Source of the DNA: Kalaharituber pfeilii
Lineage: Eukaryota; Ascomycota; Pezizomycetes; Pezizales; Pezizaceae
Length of the DNA stretch: 64,000 nucleotides
NCBI GenBank assembly: GCA_015179045.1
Contig: WHUZ01000014.1
Span: forward strand, 310,001-374,000
Direction of reading: 5' to 3'
Position numbers and translations under genes: made by a program. How positions within the stretch are numbered: position 1 is the stretch's first letter; each line of letters starts with the position of its first letter. This document shows, piece by piece, positions 11,439 to 25,600 of the stretch. Under the pieces are notes generated by a model that was not told where the DNA came from, made no database searches, and saw nothing but the letters and a program-made list of their open reading frames with translations.

Positions 11439-14400
11439 ATGCTCACAGGTTTTCACAGCCTTACACTGGCAGAAGTCCTGTTCCCCACAGTCACTTCCTA
11501 TGAGGAAGATCGCAATTATAGATCGAATGGAGATGCTTCCTCTCATGGCGAATGCAAGGAACGCTGGCCCGAGAGGGCAGATCGTTTCGAGGGTAGATTG
11601 ACAGGGAATATTAACACCCTCATGATGCAGGGAAGCATTTCCGAAGCCTTGCAGTCTGCTGTTAGGCCGAATGCTGGTGAGGAAAACAAGGAGGAAATAG
11701 GATCAAATCAAGAAGCTCATAATACCAACAACTTTCATTCTTGATCTGTTCCCACAGCTTTTAAACGGAGCGAGAAACCAGTTAACGAGGCTTCAGAGAA
11801 TCTTCGTGATAATGTAGAGTTCCAGCAGCATGGAGATAGAGATTTTGAAAGAGTGAGTGCAAAGGCGATACCACAAGAATCGATTGATTTGGTTAATGCT
11901 GCGCGAAATCAACCGTTGTCCTCTCATGAACCTCCAAAGATTTCAAAGAGCGTTATAAGACAGTGGAGCAATCGAAAGTGAAAGGGTAGTTATAGACCCT
12001 ATAACCCACCTTCCAATAACCATTCACGACAACACGAGCGCGGAATTGGTCAATATCCCGCTACCCTCTGGCCTGGAGAAGGAAGGTGAAAATGTGCAAC
12101 AACAAGGCGCAGTAGAGCTAGAATCAGATCAGGTTGCAGCAGCGGTTCGCAAAAGATCAGTTGATGCAGCCATTAAAGTAGGGTTTACAGTTGCGATTTT
12201 TATATTGGCGTGGGATTCAGTGTTAACGATGAGCCTAAAAGGATTATTGCTCCTGAAAATAGCAAACGCCTTTATTATTGGCTCAGTGATTGTCGTTGGA
12301 GTTGGATGGTGGTAAAGGTCTTCTCTCAGCGATTTCTGTCATCACTTTGAAAAAAATATAGTAATGTATGTTTAAAAGTCCGACACACCAGTGAATCACC
12401 TTGCTAATACTAATTTAGGCAAACTATATTGGGGATTCCAATTGCTAATATCAGCTAGAGACAACAGTGTGGCTAAACAACATTATTGCATCCATGCGGC
12501 CCCTTATTAATCCAGATCTTTTAGTATCCCTTTCAGATACATTAGAAGAGGTGATGCAAGCGTCCCTGCGAGGTGCGACGATACTTCCTATTGAAGGTGT
12601 CTCTGTCTCAGACTGGGGTCAAGGCAGTGATCCTCCACGCATCCTTGGAGTTAGATGGTTGGATCCGGGTCTCGCTGGGGAAGAAAGAGGTGGAATGGAA
12701 GCCGAGGAGGGTGATTTCTTGAACATAGAGGTCGCTTTATCCTACAGAGCTAGATCAAGTGGGTAGAAATATACATGATTTTGTGGAGTTTTGGTGGAAA
12801 GGAGATTTCAGGCTTCGTAAGTCTCTTGAGATAGAGTTATGTGACAAGACATCTAACTTCTGTACCATAGCTATCTGGACGGAGATTCATTCTTTCATTG
12901 GTATTACAAGGCTCCGGTTTCAGCTAAACCCTGACCCACCGTTCTTCTGTGTATGTACCCTCACCTTGTTGGGACAACCGAAAAGTTTCAATTTCTTGTG
13001 TCCCACTGGCAAAGCGGTTTCCGAACATCATGGATATCCCAATAATTTCAAGATTCATTCAGAAGAGCATCGATGCAGCTACTGGTCAATATGTAGCACC
13101 AAGAAGCTTGACTTTAAATTTGAAGCAAATGATAATGGGTGACGATGTGAAAATTGATACTGTTGCAAAAGGGGTCATTATAGTTATAATTCACAATACT
13201 AAAGGGTTCAAAGACGATGATGGCACGAAAAAGTGGTCTTCAGGAGAAATTATGGTCACAAAAGGAAAGGAGGCGCTTGGTCAAGATAAGGAGAATGATG
13301 AACATGAGTTGGGAGGTGGAGATGCTTATATTACAGTGACATGGTCAAAATTTGGTAAATCCTGTTTCAAGACAAGGTGAGTTATAAAAGAAATTTTTTT
13401 TAAAAAAAAAGGTTTATTTCTAACCTTTTATTTATTTATTTTCTATGTTAATATGTGATACTAACTATTACCCTAGACTTATAGCTAACCATCCTAATCC
13501 TGCGTGGGAAGAAAATACAGCTGTGCTTGTTGGTCCAGATGAGTTGAATGCATCTGAGAGGTTATGCTTACAGCTTTGGGATTCTGGTACGAATATGACT
13601 CTATTTTGGGAAAGGCTAACCTAACTCGAGCTCCTAAACCGTTCAACGGCGGACGATTTTTTGGGAAAAGTGGAGATTGACTTACATTACTTGACGCAGA
13701 GCAATACCAAGGTTTGGAAAATGGAGTTACGAGTTGATAATTTCACCGATATGAGTGGACGCCAGCGAATGTCAGGGATATTGCAATGGAGTGTTGGTTA
13801 TTTTGGAAAAACAACTCTCTCTTCCAAAAACTTAGGTTTAAAGGCTGGTCATAGCGTCGAGTATCAATAAAGAAACCAAGAGAATGACGCAATGGACGGT
13901 GAGATAATGCAAGGATATAGAACGGAAAGCAGATGCTAAGCTTCGAGAAGCACCCCGTGGCTGGCCTCATGTGCAAAGAGAAATACAACAGGAAAAACAA
14001 CAGGATTACGAAGAATGGGTCGAAAGCCTAGTCACTTCCTCACCACCAGAAGATGAGCATCTTTCTGGCATATTTAGCATTCAGATTCACCAGGCAGTGG
14101 GCTTGGAAGTACAAAGGAAGCGAAATCATAGTCGTCAACTATTTGGCTCAGGTTGAAGAAGAAGAAGAGAGGTGCATGGGAAGCGACCAGGAAGACAAAG
14201 AAGAGGGAAAAGATCTTCCAAGCGCCTATTGCCTATGGTCCTTAATCATGTTAACGTGTACAAGACAAGAGTGAAATGGAAAAACTGCAACGCCTTTTGT
14301 CAGTGTTCGTAATACAATCCTGGTTACCCCTGGCTTACAGATATATCAAGTTCAATGTTTCACTGGAAAGATTTACTCGCAACTGGAAAACTGCAGAAGT

Positions 14401-15625
14401 AATAATTGCTGTTAAAGATGCTAGAACACATGAGAAAGATGCCTTAATGGGTGCTGTCAGGGATGTTTTCAAGGACAGGTCGACAGTGAACGGAGTTTAC
14501 CCTTTATGTGATGGAATAGGTGAATTCAATCTCTTTTCTGTATTTTTGAGCTAACATTGCTTACTTGGCCAAGTCGCCTAAGAGTTTCACTTCTTTTCTG
14601 CTGTGTACGATCGCAGCTCCCTCCTTCTATACAAGGCTGGAGCGTTGGAACGCTTGAGATCCAACCGTAGATTAAAAGCATTGGTCAATTACCACATGTG
14701 CTCCACAATTGCAAATTAATCCTGAACACGTCTCGCGGAAAAAGGTCAATGTATCCAGGTTTCCTCGAAAGTCAATCTCAGGCATACAGCTGCGTATGGA
14801 ATTCGAGATATAACCAGAAGATATACCTGGCCATCAAGCGTAGATATTCTTCATACCTCTTGGTGAAGTTTCAGAAATCACAGTCTGTGGATACAATCTT
14901 TGACCCTCATTCCGTTCAAGCCTTCTCCATTCTATGGCTGAAGGATCTTTTGGATTTTGATGGTTCAGCAGTGCAATGCATAAAATTACCTGACTGAAGC
15001 GTTATCGAAAAGGCAAGAGGCCATACTAAGGAAGCCCTTTCTAGGGCAACGTAAAACTGTGATAATGAGTATGGTGAGATACTAGGTTACCTGGAGATTG
15101 AACTTGCATTTTTTCCGGGTTTAAGTGAATATCATGGCAAGATGGCTAAGAAAGACGAAAACATGCGAAATGTGATGCAGATTTTGGATTGCGCTGGAAA
15201 AAACAGGAGTGAGCGAGCAAATCGAGGGTGGTAATTACAGTAGTGATCTGGGTGATTCCACCAGTAGTGAGAGCGATGCTGGCTCTCTACAGCATGCTTC
15301 AAGCTTGGACCGACCGAGAAATAAGAAACGAGGTTCTGACGCAGAGAGCGGGCCATTGAGGGCACTTAGAGAGCATAACTTAGACAAATATCAACTTCAT
15401 AGGCCTCATAAGAGGACCATGCAGTGGAAGGTATTAAAATTCCCTGCCATGCCAATAATCTGTCAAAAAGCTAAGGAAGGCAACGTCTCTTCTATTCAAT
15501 AGGGCGTGCGTACTATGAAATGGATGAAGGATGAAATTAAGCACAAAGGGGAGAGGGCAGTGGAAAACTTAGAAGTAGGAGCAAGCACGGCACTGGGCAC
15601 AGTGGTGAATAGATGTGGGAACTGA
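11439..15625 (+). pseudogene. Decayed SMP/C2-domain membrane protein gene (tricalbin/Mug190-like)
   Basis: Members of this family tether the ER to other membranes and transfer lipids. Pieces appear in the right order in different frames: a head motif DPITHLPITIHDNTSAEL near 11995-12045; a hydrophobic pair of helices at 12165-12312; an SMP core at 12425-13130 (VWLNNIIASM, LNPDPPFFCVCTLTLLGQP, YVAPRSLTLNL); a first C2 domain 13140-13660 (DAYITVTWSKFGKS, NPAWEENTAVLV); a second C2 domain 14060-14520 (GIFSIQIHQAVGLE, WKTAEVIIAVKDAR); a third block 14700-14990; and an HRPHKRTMQWKV tail ending at TGA 15623. Two intron relics (12314-12419, 13376-13487) keep donors, branch sites and acceptors. Lesions include a 2-nt loss at about 12467, stops at 12764, 13868, about 13904 and 15500, and frameshifts near 12980, 13600-13670, 14060 and 14270. 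Family is clear; the exact 5' end is not. Confidence 0.85.
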
Positions 15626-17394
15626 GGTTTGATTAGCCATCGAGCATCATCACGTGATCGACAAGATGAGACACGATCATAATGACGCAATGCCGGCAAT
15701 GTACTTCTCGCTCATTCCTTTTTTTAATTCATTCTCTTTCAACGCTGTAGCCAACTACAGTCTTTCTATTTTTATTTGTCTCTGTCTTTTTGTATTACTT
15801 TATTTGTGGTGGAACCCAGGTTCCTGGTATACCCCAGAATTTTGAAGTCATTGGTGTTTACCGGGATATGGTCTTTGTTTCAGTCAAGTGGGTGGATCAA
15901 CCCATGTGATCCCAGCATCCCACAAACGGCATGCAGGGCCTGCCCTCACCTCACGCCTGGGCCCGTCCAACCCAATTGTAATCTCAATGTCAGTAGACTT
16001 CTGCTTTCCAGCCAAACTGTCGCTCCAATGTGTCTCCCAATCGCCATTCGCCAACAGAGTGCAGCTGCATCGCAGTAACCCAATGTCTTGACCACTTGCA
16101 GAGCAGCAACCAGCCCAACTCGTTTTGATGCTTATTCGGAGTAGTCTAGTTCAATCCAACCCGCGCTATCTGCACATCAAGGCTAATCCACATGTAACCC
16201 GGGTACTTGGCCTTGCAAGTAGCAATGCGAGCATCATGCTACAGCAACTAGATCTGAAACTCGGGTTCGAATGGCTCCAACTGGGGAATCTTCTCGGATC
16301 GGCATCGAATCAAAAGCTTACTTACACACTATTCAGCAGATAGCAGGCGAAGCAGGTGCAGATCGATGATGTGATTGGAGTACGACATCTATGGACATCA
16401 AAAAAAGGCCATGCAAGGATGACCCAAATCTGGAAAACCCACAACGGCAAATGGAATTAGCACCGAACCTGAATCCCATCGGTGGAAACCATTAAGAGAG
16501 TGAAAAAAAAAAGGAAGGAAATAGCTCTTCGGCAAACTGGCAGTTGGATGCGTTCACTTGCTTTACCACACATGTGAGATGCCGATTGTATGCCACCCTA
16601 CCATGGCCTGACTAATTGTAACTTCCGTTTCATCATTCTCCATAAGCTAATCTGGGAAGAAATCTAGAACTGCAAATCAGAACAATAGAGGTTCGTAGAC
16701 TGTCGTGTTCACCACGCTCACTGCTCTCCAGATGACTGCACCTCCGAACGCAGTAGATGCCATTGCAGCGAGCGTAAAATCATGCAATCCCACGTGCTTG
16801 CAACGAAAATAAACGGGCGAGTTTTCCGAAATGCCGGAAATTGAATGAAAAGCGCTGAACAGAGAAGAATAACTGAATACGGTTGAAGCCAAAAAAAAGT
16901 AAAGCTAACAGAAGACCCACCCATTTATTATCTCCCTCAAACCAAGCTGATATGTCTCTGCAGAGTCGAGGAGGAATCAGATAATCAGTACATATCATCT
17001 GAGAAAAAAAAAAAAAATTAAAAAGAAATAAAAGAACGGAATATAAAAAAAAAGTAAAAGTCAACAATAATGCAATGGACAGTATTCAGCAACCCAGTCA
17101 AACACGCCATATAATGAAAGCAAATATCCAAAATTGTCGAAGATGCAAAAGGCAGCCCCCTCCCCCCCCCCAAAAAAAAGAAAGTAAGAAAATCAAGTAG
17201 GATCTTTAGATCAGAACAGGTAACATTGCGCAGAGACAAAAACCACCTCGGCTTTTAAAACCCTTGGTACGAGAAAATTACAGCAAGAGTCGTAACCATC
17301 ATAAATTCATCGCTGTCGTGGGCATAATCGTCATTCGTTTAATCATAGAAGCTCGTGATGGTGCTCCAGGTTATATAGGACATTTAATCCATAA
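15626..17394. other. Intergenic, no gene seen
   Basis: Scattered short frames without family resemblance. T- and A-runs occur at about 17005-17055 and a C-run at 17161-17171. Nothing supports an RNA gene. Confidence 0.45.
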
Positions 17395-17826
17395 TTATTT
17401 ATTAAATAATATCGAATTGTTGCCACTGAGTTGTTTCTTGAGGTTTGACAGAGCAACTTCAGCAGCATCTTCCTTTGCGTTGTCAAGGTATTGTCCGTCA
17501 TACCAGAAGCGAGCGTCGAATCTGGAATTTCCGACAGAAACGGTGGCAGACCATGCTGTACGACCACCTGTCCGTATGATGTCAGATAACACTGTATTTT
17601 GGGTTACTGAGATACTACTAATTTTGACTGACCTCGTCTATCAGACACAATATGATAATTTGCTCGAAATCCGTTGGCCGCGCAGACATCTGGGGTCCTA
17701 ATTGTCAGAACCGTGATGTACCAACTGGTAAATGGAAAATTGCATTCTCTTACCCTGAAGGGCTTGTCGCCACTTCGCTGTGGACGGTTGGGAAGATGGC
17801 GAGGGAGGAGATGGAGGAGTACTCAT
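17395..17826 (-). CDS. Small double-stranded-RNA-binding-like protein, 100 residues
   Basis: Seen: three exons, 17826-17754, 17689-17633 and 17567-17395, with introns 17753-17690 (64 nt, gtaag..ccccag) and 17632-17568 (65 nt, gtcag..ggacag). Splicing restores one frame: a Ser/Pro-rich N-terminus, KWRQALQDVCAANGF, VSDRRGGRTAW, then a conserved WYDGQYLDNAKEDAAEVAL block and a short tail. The alpha-beta-beta-beta-alpha order and the final AKEDAAEVAL helix fit a dsRBD-like fold, a pattern I associate with small Pezizomycotina proteins of unknown function. The nearer acceptor (ttag at 17702-17701) was rejected because it breaks the conserved VCAANGF..HIVSDRRG frame. RNA binding is inferred from the fold only; the lysines typical of canonical dsRBDs are few. 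Confidence 0.8.
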
Positions 17827-19600
17827 ATTGTATTGTTTGATGCGAACAGAAGTCGAGCAAGATTGGTGGGACGCGCTATACAGATTTTATTTGCGATCCA
17901 CAAGGTGTTTGTTCGGGACAGGAGTGAGATTGCTAAACTACTACTGCTAATGCTGAAACTTTCGGCGAAGTCGATGGCAGAAATGTTGCTTATAAGGAAA
18001 AATTGTTCTCGGAACCACCTTTGTACTAGGATTGAATTAAATAGCACTGTCGGCGATACATTCTCCGGATCTTCAGCCTTATATTATATATCGAAGGCCT
18101 TCCCACTACCGCCACTAGGCCCTTCCCTTCTCCGCGTTCACTGCGGCTGAGAATTTTCTTTTTCTTTTTTTTTTCTTTTTTTCTTACCTTTCCTTGAACG
18201 AGGGCCATGAATCCAAGTTTGGTTGGTACCAATTCTTGCAGACGCTGCGTGGAGACATTCCGCTATGCGAGATGAAGTTGATGGTGGGTGACAGGGTCAT
18301 TCTCGCAGTATGCACTCTACATCAATGGGAAAGAAAAAAGAATGGGTAAGGAGGTGACATGCGCTGAGCTGTAACGATGTGCCATGCATGGAAAACAGTG
18401 ACGGAATATTCGATGGCGGCCAGGGGAGCCGAGGATGGAGGGGGGATGCTGACGCTGCGGTAACGGCCATGGTCGGAACCCTTGGATGCTGCGATCTGTG
18501 GCTGCTGTGCTGTACAGTCCCTTTTGTTTGCCTTGCTAAATTAGGCTGCCAACTCAGTGATTTTCTCGCTGTGGCCGGCTCTTGTCGAGAAAAGACCAAA
18601 CGGCGGATTTGCCAGCGTTGGTTTGCTGCACGCGAGCAAGCCCTCGGCAGGACAGGGGGGAGGGGAAGGAACGAGGGACGAGGGACACACAGCGGATAGA
18701 GGCCAGAGGCCACGGAGCGTGTGAGGGAGGGAGGGCGTGAGGGGGAGGGGGGAAGGGGGTGAGGGGATGAGGGGGTGAGGGGGTGAGGGGGGATCCGCAG
18801 TTACCGTCGCTGCTGCCATTGCGTGGTGAGCGTGGGGATCCGGGTGGGCGGTCGTGTGGAGTGGGAGTGGAGTGGAGGAGACCCTGGGCGCAGTGGGGCT
18901 GCGGTCACGAAGCGGAGGTGGGTGGTGGTGGTGGTGGTGGTGGTGGTGGTGGGCGTACCTGACGCCAAGCCAGCCCGCAGCTGATGTGCAGCAAATGCAC
19001 ATCATTCATTGGCCCCGCGAGTGGGCGAGGAGCGCTCCAGACATGTACTCAGTATGAGTATGAGTACTCTACCGCACGGTACTTACAGTGCAGCGCTCCG
19101 CCCGCTCAGAGAACGGACGAACAACACGATGCACCCCCCCCCCCCGGCCATCCTGCACGACCTGCCAGCAGCAGCCAGCTGCCAGCTGCGAGCGCTGGCA
19201 CGGCCTGCTGCCACACTGCTGCCCCCCCCAGATCACATCCATCGCATACGATTTGCCCGCAGTCGCATGCACCCACGTTGGTCTGAAACACTTGCAAACG
19301 GCCTTGGCACGTCTGGAAGCACGCACATCTCATGCCCCGCTAGCACTCAAGCGTCCCGTTAGATCAACTGGCTCCCATCTGCTTGCTGGCCACCCCCCTC
19401 CACACACACACAACAACAACGACGTCCAGCAGTGCAATGGTGGCTGCCCGAATGGAAAGCATCGGCGGATAGCCACTGACGTCGAGATAGCGGAACAAGC
19501 TACGTGTTTCCGGTAGGAAAAAGAACGAGAACAGAACAGGCCGAACACAGGACGTCCGTGCAAATTCCGAGGGGTACGCTCTGGCCAATGTAGCCGATGT
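17827..19600. other. Upstream region and GC-rich block, no gene recognised
   Basis: From about 18380 to 19560 the sequence is clearly GC-richer than its surroundings and full of simple tracts: G/A-rich runs at 18715-18795, a TGG repeat, C-runs at 19132-19144 and 19222-19229. Long frames on both strands overlap each other and are low-complexity, so none is called. Confidence 0.45.
18920..18953. repeat. TGG trinucleotide microsatellite
   Basis: About ten tandem TGG units on the plus strand; in one minus-strand frame they read as a polyhistidine run, which is probably not coding. Confidence 0.9.
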
Positions 19601-22600
19601 TCAGAGATACCAAGGTAGGTATGTGGCATTCTGGCACACGCTGTTCTTAGGCAGGTCTGTTTCCTCTTTCATTTTTGGTTTTTTCTCTTTCTTTTCTTTT
19701 CTTTTTTTCGGATCTACAGACGGGTGGCTGCAGTCACTTCACAGGGTACTGGTATCAGTTGTTCCAGAGCGCCTTGTCCAGGCTTCAGTCTGGCGATCAA
19801 TTCTCCTACAGCCACTAACGCAATTGTTAGCTTACCTTTCCTCGTTGAGGATATAAATTTGTGACAGCCTTCAGTTAGGAGGTTATGTAAGCGTGGTATA
19901 GAAACAGCAAAGCTACCACTTGACATGAAACTACAAGTTGACGAGGCTAACATGTTGATATGGTGGGATTCCCAGACCCTCGAAGAGGATGGGGTCTTGC
20001 CCTACAGCATCACGTTAGTGATTAGTAGGTCAAAGGTGATTAGTTGGTTCCAACGTGATGTCAAAACTAGACCAATATCAGCTTTATGAAAAGATTCAGC
20101 TAATGAATGCAATCTACATCAGTGTGCAAAGCATGCAATCCCTATATGAAGATAACCGGCCATGAAGTTAAATAGTGACTCTACCGCAGCCCACCTACCC
20201 GTATCTTTTGGAGGCTTTATCCTCAATTCAGCGAAGAATACTGATGTGTGTCCAAGTAATGGATTTCTACATACATTTACTCACCACCGAATGCTGAGAG
20301 CAGGACTGGAGTGTAGAGAAGAGGAAGCATGTATTTTGGAATGGAAACAAGGCAAGAATGAGCCGAATCTGGAGTATCCTGCATAGGGTAAAACGTGCAC
20401 TTCTCGGCGCCACAATTGGGAAAATGGAGTAGTAAAAAGCAAAAGACATAAATTCTGATCTACGTGGAGCAAATTTACTGCTTTTGGTCACCTCAATCAG
20501 GGGCATCTGCATCCTCTCTTTACGATAGGTCCACTATCTTCATGTTGGGATACGAAATCTTACAAACGTTCAGCCACGTGTCAATTGGGATGATTGAAGT
20601 GCTCGTAATTGTGATTACAGGATTACAGGGCGATTATGCTTGTTACTCACCTATACATACTAATGTCGATATCTACAATCTCGAATCTACAACTACCCCC
20701 TTTGCAAGAAGCATACGCTTTGGAATTTTATTCTGGTATGCAAACCCTCGCTCATGTGAACCAGTCATCGCGGACCTACAAGAAAGGCTCAGAATGATTT
20801 CTTGGAAATTAAGTAGACAGGCGAAATTCACTTTCCTTGACACCAGGTCTTCAGTCAGTCCAACAAAAATGTCAGTGCACATATCTTCAATTGGCATTTG
20901 CACGCGGGAGGAGCTGCGGGGCTCCATGATGATTAACTTTCGATATTAGTGCAACTCCATCTATGCGCAGATTTCGGGCAGCAGAATAACCACACGGCAT
21001 TATCTGTTGACAGTAGGAAATACTTCCCATATCCATACAATCCGGGGTAAAGGATTTTACGGAGACGAGCATTATCGCATTGCGTTGTAATGCCTCTATC
21101 TCGTCATGAGTGTCCCTTTAGTTTGCTCGTTGACTATAGCTCTTTTTCTTCCTTGACCAGATGCTGAATCGACCTGCATCGGTAACTGATGGCCAAACCC
21201 TAGACATTGCAGAAACTCTGTGACGTCTCGTCTTGCCAAATAATGCGCCTTTCGATGCAGAACTGCAGTATTGTGATGCACAATCTTTGCTACAAGACGT
21301 CTTTAAGCATCTCTTGCCGTTCTGTGCCGCTAGAGTAATCTAGATTGTTCAACAATAATCTCCTGGGTGATGGAATTTCCACCAGTAGCTAGCTTCATCA
21401 TGGAAGATGATGATAACGCTTCAGCGTATTTTGGAAATCCCTTGGGCAGGCGGGTTAACATTGATATTATAACTGACTTGCTTACCATACGTGAAGATTC
21501 GCAAATTCAAATTCCCAAATGTAAGGTAGCTTATCGCCTTCTGTACATATCATAAATTCTATGCTACTACTTGTAGCTCTAAGCTTCATGCCAAACTTGC
21601 TGCATCGGCACCAGCATAGTGGTAGGTGCGCGTATTGGATACCGTACTAGTGTCATGGTTTTCATCAAAGCGCGCAATATATTCAAGCTCAACTGGGGCC
21701 ATTTGGTGTACTCCAAGCGGTACTATTCTTCCTATATTTCTCAGCACGCACATGGTAATGAAGCACAAGATAATGCACACATCTATTGCTTCTCGAAAGT
21801 CGCGATCTGTGTGAGGTCTAAAATCTCCGACGGTTGTAAGTTCGCTTTACTTTAGTAAACGATGTGGGTTCCATTGCTCTGCTTTCTTCAATGTACTGCA
21901 CACGCATTGTGTTTTTAAGTTTTTGACTGTTTACACCCTTCTAAAAGCATAATAGGACACGAAAGCGCTTCTGTATTTGGAAAGAGGCGGGTACCAGGCA
22001 TAGAGAACATGAAGCTCATGGTAGCTTGCAGACTCCCACTTATCATGCAATTACTCTAGAGGCTTATAAGCTAGTTCTTTGTTTTCGAGGAATCAAGCGA
22101 GCAGGAAAATGGGGATTGATTCTGACTAATGCGCATAACTTCATTGTACTCGAGTGCAGTAAATCACATTTACTGTATACTTCGACTGGACACTGAGCTA
22201 CCCTCACCATGTTAGTTATTACTAATGTAGGTACTAATCACATTGGCACAACTGGATGATTAACTTGACGCCACCAATGGAGTAAAACGTTCCCACACCG
22301 CCATCGCTTTAGCGTCTACTCTCCAGCGTAGATAACGATAGCTCCCTTAACCCAATGTCACAACTGCTTTCTGGCCTCTTAATACATAGTAATACTACTG
22401 CATTTGATGCCCTTCTAGAATAGTTAATTATCGTATGTGTGTTTGGAGCAAAGAAGTGGCTCTGAATCGTAAGTCGTCCTTAGAAAAAACGCAGCGAGTG
22501 TTAGCAATAAGCTGTAGGGGGGCGCTTCTAGATCTGAGACTTCCTTGACGTCCTAGCGTGAACCTGGTTCGCATTATTGGACCGCAATTATGGAGCTGCA

Positions 22601-25600
22601 TGTTCTTACCGCATGCATTCCTGTGGCTGTTAGCTGTTGCTGTTGGCTCGTGTAGCGTACGCTGGTTTGAAGTGTTGCCGCTAGTGACCACGGATTTAAG
22701 TGCGACTTTGTGAGACATTGTCCAGGGCCGCACTGGTCTAACGTTGAGCGAACCGATTTTGTTCAAACTAAACCCGATAGGCGGAGGGCGAGAAATGGAG
22801 GGTTGTAGTAACTCTACAGCTATTCGAGCTAGGACGATCTGCTGCATATTGGGACAAGGGATGGTGCAAAGATGCCACAGAGGCCAGGTGGGGAGTGGGA
22901 AAGCCACTTGATGTGTTGTTCATCGACGACGGTGTCTACCAACTGTACTGTACTTTAACGTATACGTTGGAATCTCCAGTTTTTGTCCCGGCCAGGCTTT
23001 GCAACGCTCCCGAGCACTGAGGGCAGTACTTGTGGAAGAGTATAATTGCGCACACAATTATCCGATGATATTGTGTAAGTGATGAAGCCATAGTGCCAAC
23101 TTTGACCGTATCTTGTTGGCCAACGTTAACACTTCGTTGTTGCGCATGTGCAGTAGTTTAAGCATATACTGAGCAGTAGTGTACACCGTTATTTTTCCGC
23201 GAATCTCTGGGAACAAACCGCTCGTCCACAAGTCCAGTCGCAAGCTGGCTTCAGATTCATGTCCGAGCATGCAAGGAAAGTGTAGAGTACCTGTTTCAGT
23301 TGCGATTACAGATAACACTAGAGAGCCTCGTACATTCACTGCAGCCGCGATTGGCATTAAAAGTGGATGAAAGTTTCCGGGCTTGATCTGCGGCCTGACG
23401 TATATAGCCATCTATTGCACAAGAAATATACGTATCATACTCACTCGTAAACACTTGCCATGTATTGTCGCGGCCTACACATCCATGTTCGCATGTACTT
23501 CAGGATGTACTTCTTGTGTATGCGTTTGTATAACTACAGGTCACCGCTTATAATTATAACAATTACACGTAGACTGCCCAGAATGTTGTCAGCATCACGT
23601 GATTACGTTGCGGTTTTTGTTCGACGATGGCCGCCCGTCGCGACACCGAAATAAGATAGATCCCTACACAGAAGGAAGATGAGTGCAGCTGCAAATTCGA
23701 CTTGTGTCGACTGCTTTAGGCAGAGTAGAATAGAACCTAAGGTTTGTATGCACGATATATCTCATTCCTGCTCTTATACTTGGCCGATTGCATTCAGTGC
23801 CATTGCTTGTGATTTGCCTTGGCTCCTATGCTTCTGAATGATAGACATTGGTTTGGAATAGACTACCAATATAAGCTTGATTCTGAACGTACGTATGGTA
23901 TATGGCAATATCTAAGGTGTACGGCCTATTGTCCCATTGAAGTGGCCGGCCTAAGTTAGAAGTGTAAGTAATGTCAGCGTTAATTGATGTACAACATGGA
24001 TCGTAACATATGTACCTACCTCTACAGCAATGGCAGTATATATTCATAAGTGGTGTCCATGTTATCTAAGTGGTTTGAACACGTATACGTACTAAATACG
24101 TGCGTTCATTGTAGAAACAGTGCGGATAAGCCAGCTGCAACTCAGTCACTGGCCAGATCTGTAACAAGTAAACTCAGTAGACGATATTGATATTGTATCT
24201 TGAAGTAGATGTCGTGGTAAATTCTAACCGGCACCTTGTTTATTAACTTATTTGAAAATTGCTATATGGGTATCAGTATGGTGGTTTCTCACTGGACAGG
24301 AGTTATATACCGAAGTGTGTAGATTGTCGTGAGTCAATTCGGCTCTGATTGCATTGAAAGATGTTTTTTACAGGCTAATGACTAGGGAGTATCTTATCTA
24401 CAGTGGCAACTATATCGATCGTGATATGCCTGGTTATTAGGGTACGTATACCGGTTAATGCAGGCTGTTTCATTGAGCCATGAAGTATACTGTATCAGGC
24501 TGGCAGTTGTGAGATACGCAGTCATCTCTTCATTTCAGTCATTCCGTAGTCGACGTCTACATCCCAGCTATAGATCTGGATGCCCAGCGGTTGGAGTCAC
24601 ATAAGAGTAGGGTCTTGTTAAGTTTAAGCTATTAGAACACTTCTTGATTTTTGAACGGGATTACCTATTTTCTCTATATTTGCGCTTAGCTGCACTAGCG
24701 CTGCCATCATTGCCTGTAGAGAGAAGTTCCATGTAGGATATGGCTAGAGAGGCTGGGCCCGGAATTTGTTCTCCCAATTTAAGCTGAATGGACAAAATTA
24801 GCATTAATATTGAGTTTTTGCCGCTCAAAAATTCTGTAGTCCATGTTCCATTATGTACCATGTATCGAAAAGTAAAATTAGAATTTTGGAATTTGAACTG
24901 GATGTACACGCATTGTCACGCATATGCGCCCATGTAATCAATTAGACATTTTCAGGTTACTTTGATGACGAGTTGAGCCTCTATTCCATTAGTCCAAACT
25001 TGTAGTCACAATTCTTATTCGGCAGGATTATTTTAGCTGGGACCATGTATACGTCTGTAGCTCGCCGCACATTATCTGCGAAGGCAAATGTTAGGCTTGC
25101 ATGTCCATGGTGTTTCAAAGTCTGCATTCAGTCAATAGCACTCCGAGCTCATCGTAGCTATAGGAAGGGAGACGAAAAGCAGATAATCATCTACTGGGCA
25201 TTATTCCTTAATGGATGAATGCTGATCAACCACTAGCCTATAGATGAGAGCCATCAATATTAATTAGGTAAACGCGGCATTCTCGGACTGACCTGATGAG
25301 GTTCAAGGTGCCAACATGCACCGAAGATTTAATATCCCCGGTATATTAATTCAGCCTTACCCCGGTATCGAATCGATGTTCATCGAGCATCTTACACTGC
25401 TCATACAGATTACCAGCTTCTGGAATCCTATCATATATATTTGTATTATGGCAGTCCCGATAATTTTTGCCGCATTGTTCAAGTGGATCCGGGTAATCCG
25501 GTTTTTTCTTTCTATACAAAGATGAAACCAATATGATATTAAAATGGACGAAGTTTTTTTAAGGCTTCAGCGGTTAGATGAGCATTGGAGAGAAATAGAG

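Noticed and set aside
16195..16290. Possible tRNA (GGTTCGAAT resembling a T-loop at about 16264)
   Set aside because: No matching A box, acceptor stem or anticodon arm could be folded around it.
18541..19005. Minus-strand 154-residue ORF with a polyhistidine run
   Set aside because: Low-complexity translation of GC-rich simple repeats, with competing frames on both strands.
22428..22907. Minus-strand 159-residue ORF
   Set aside because: No domain, signal, splice structure or conserved-looking composition; kept as part of the gene desert.
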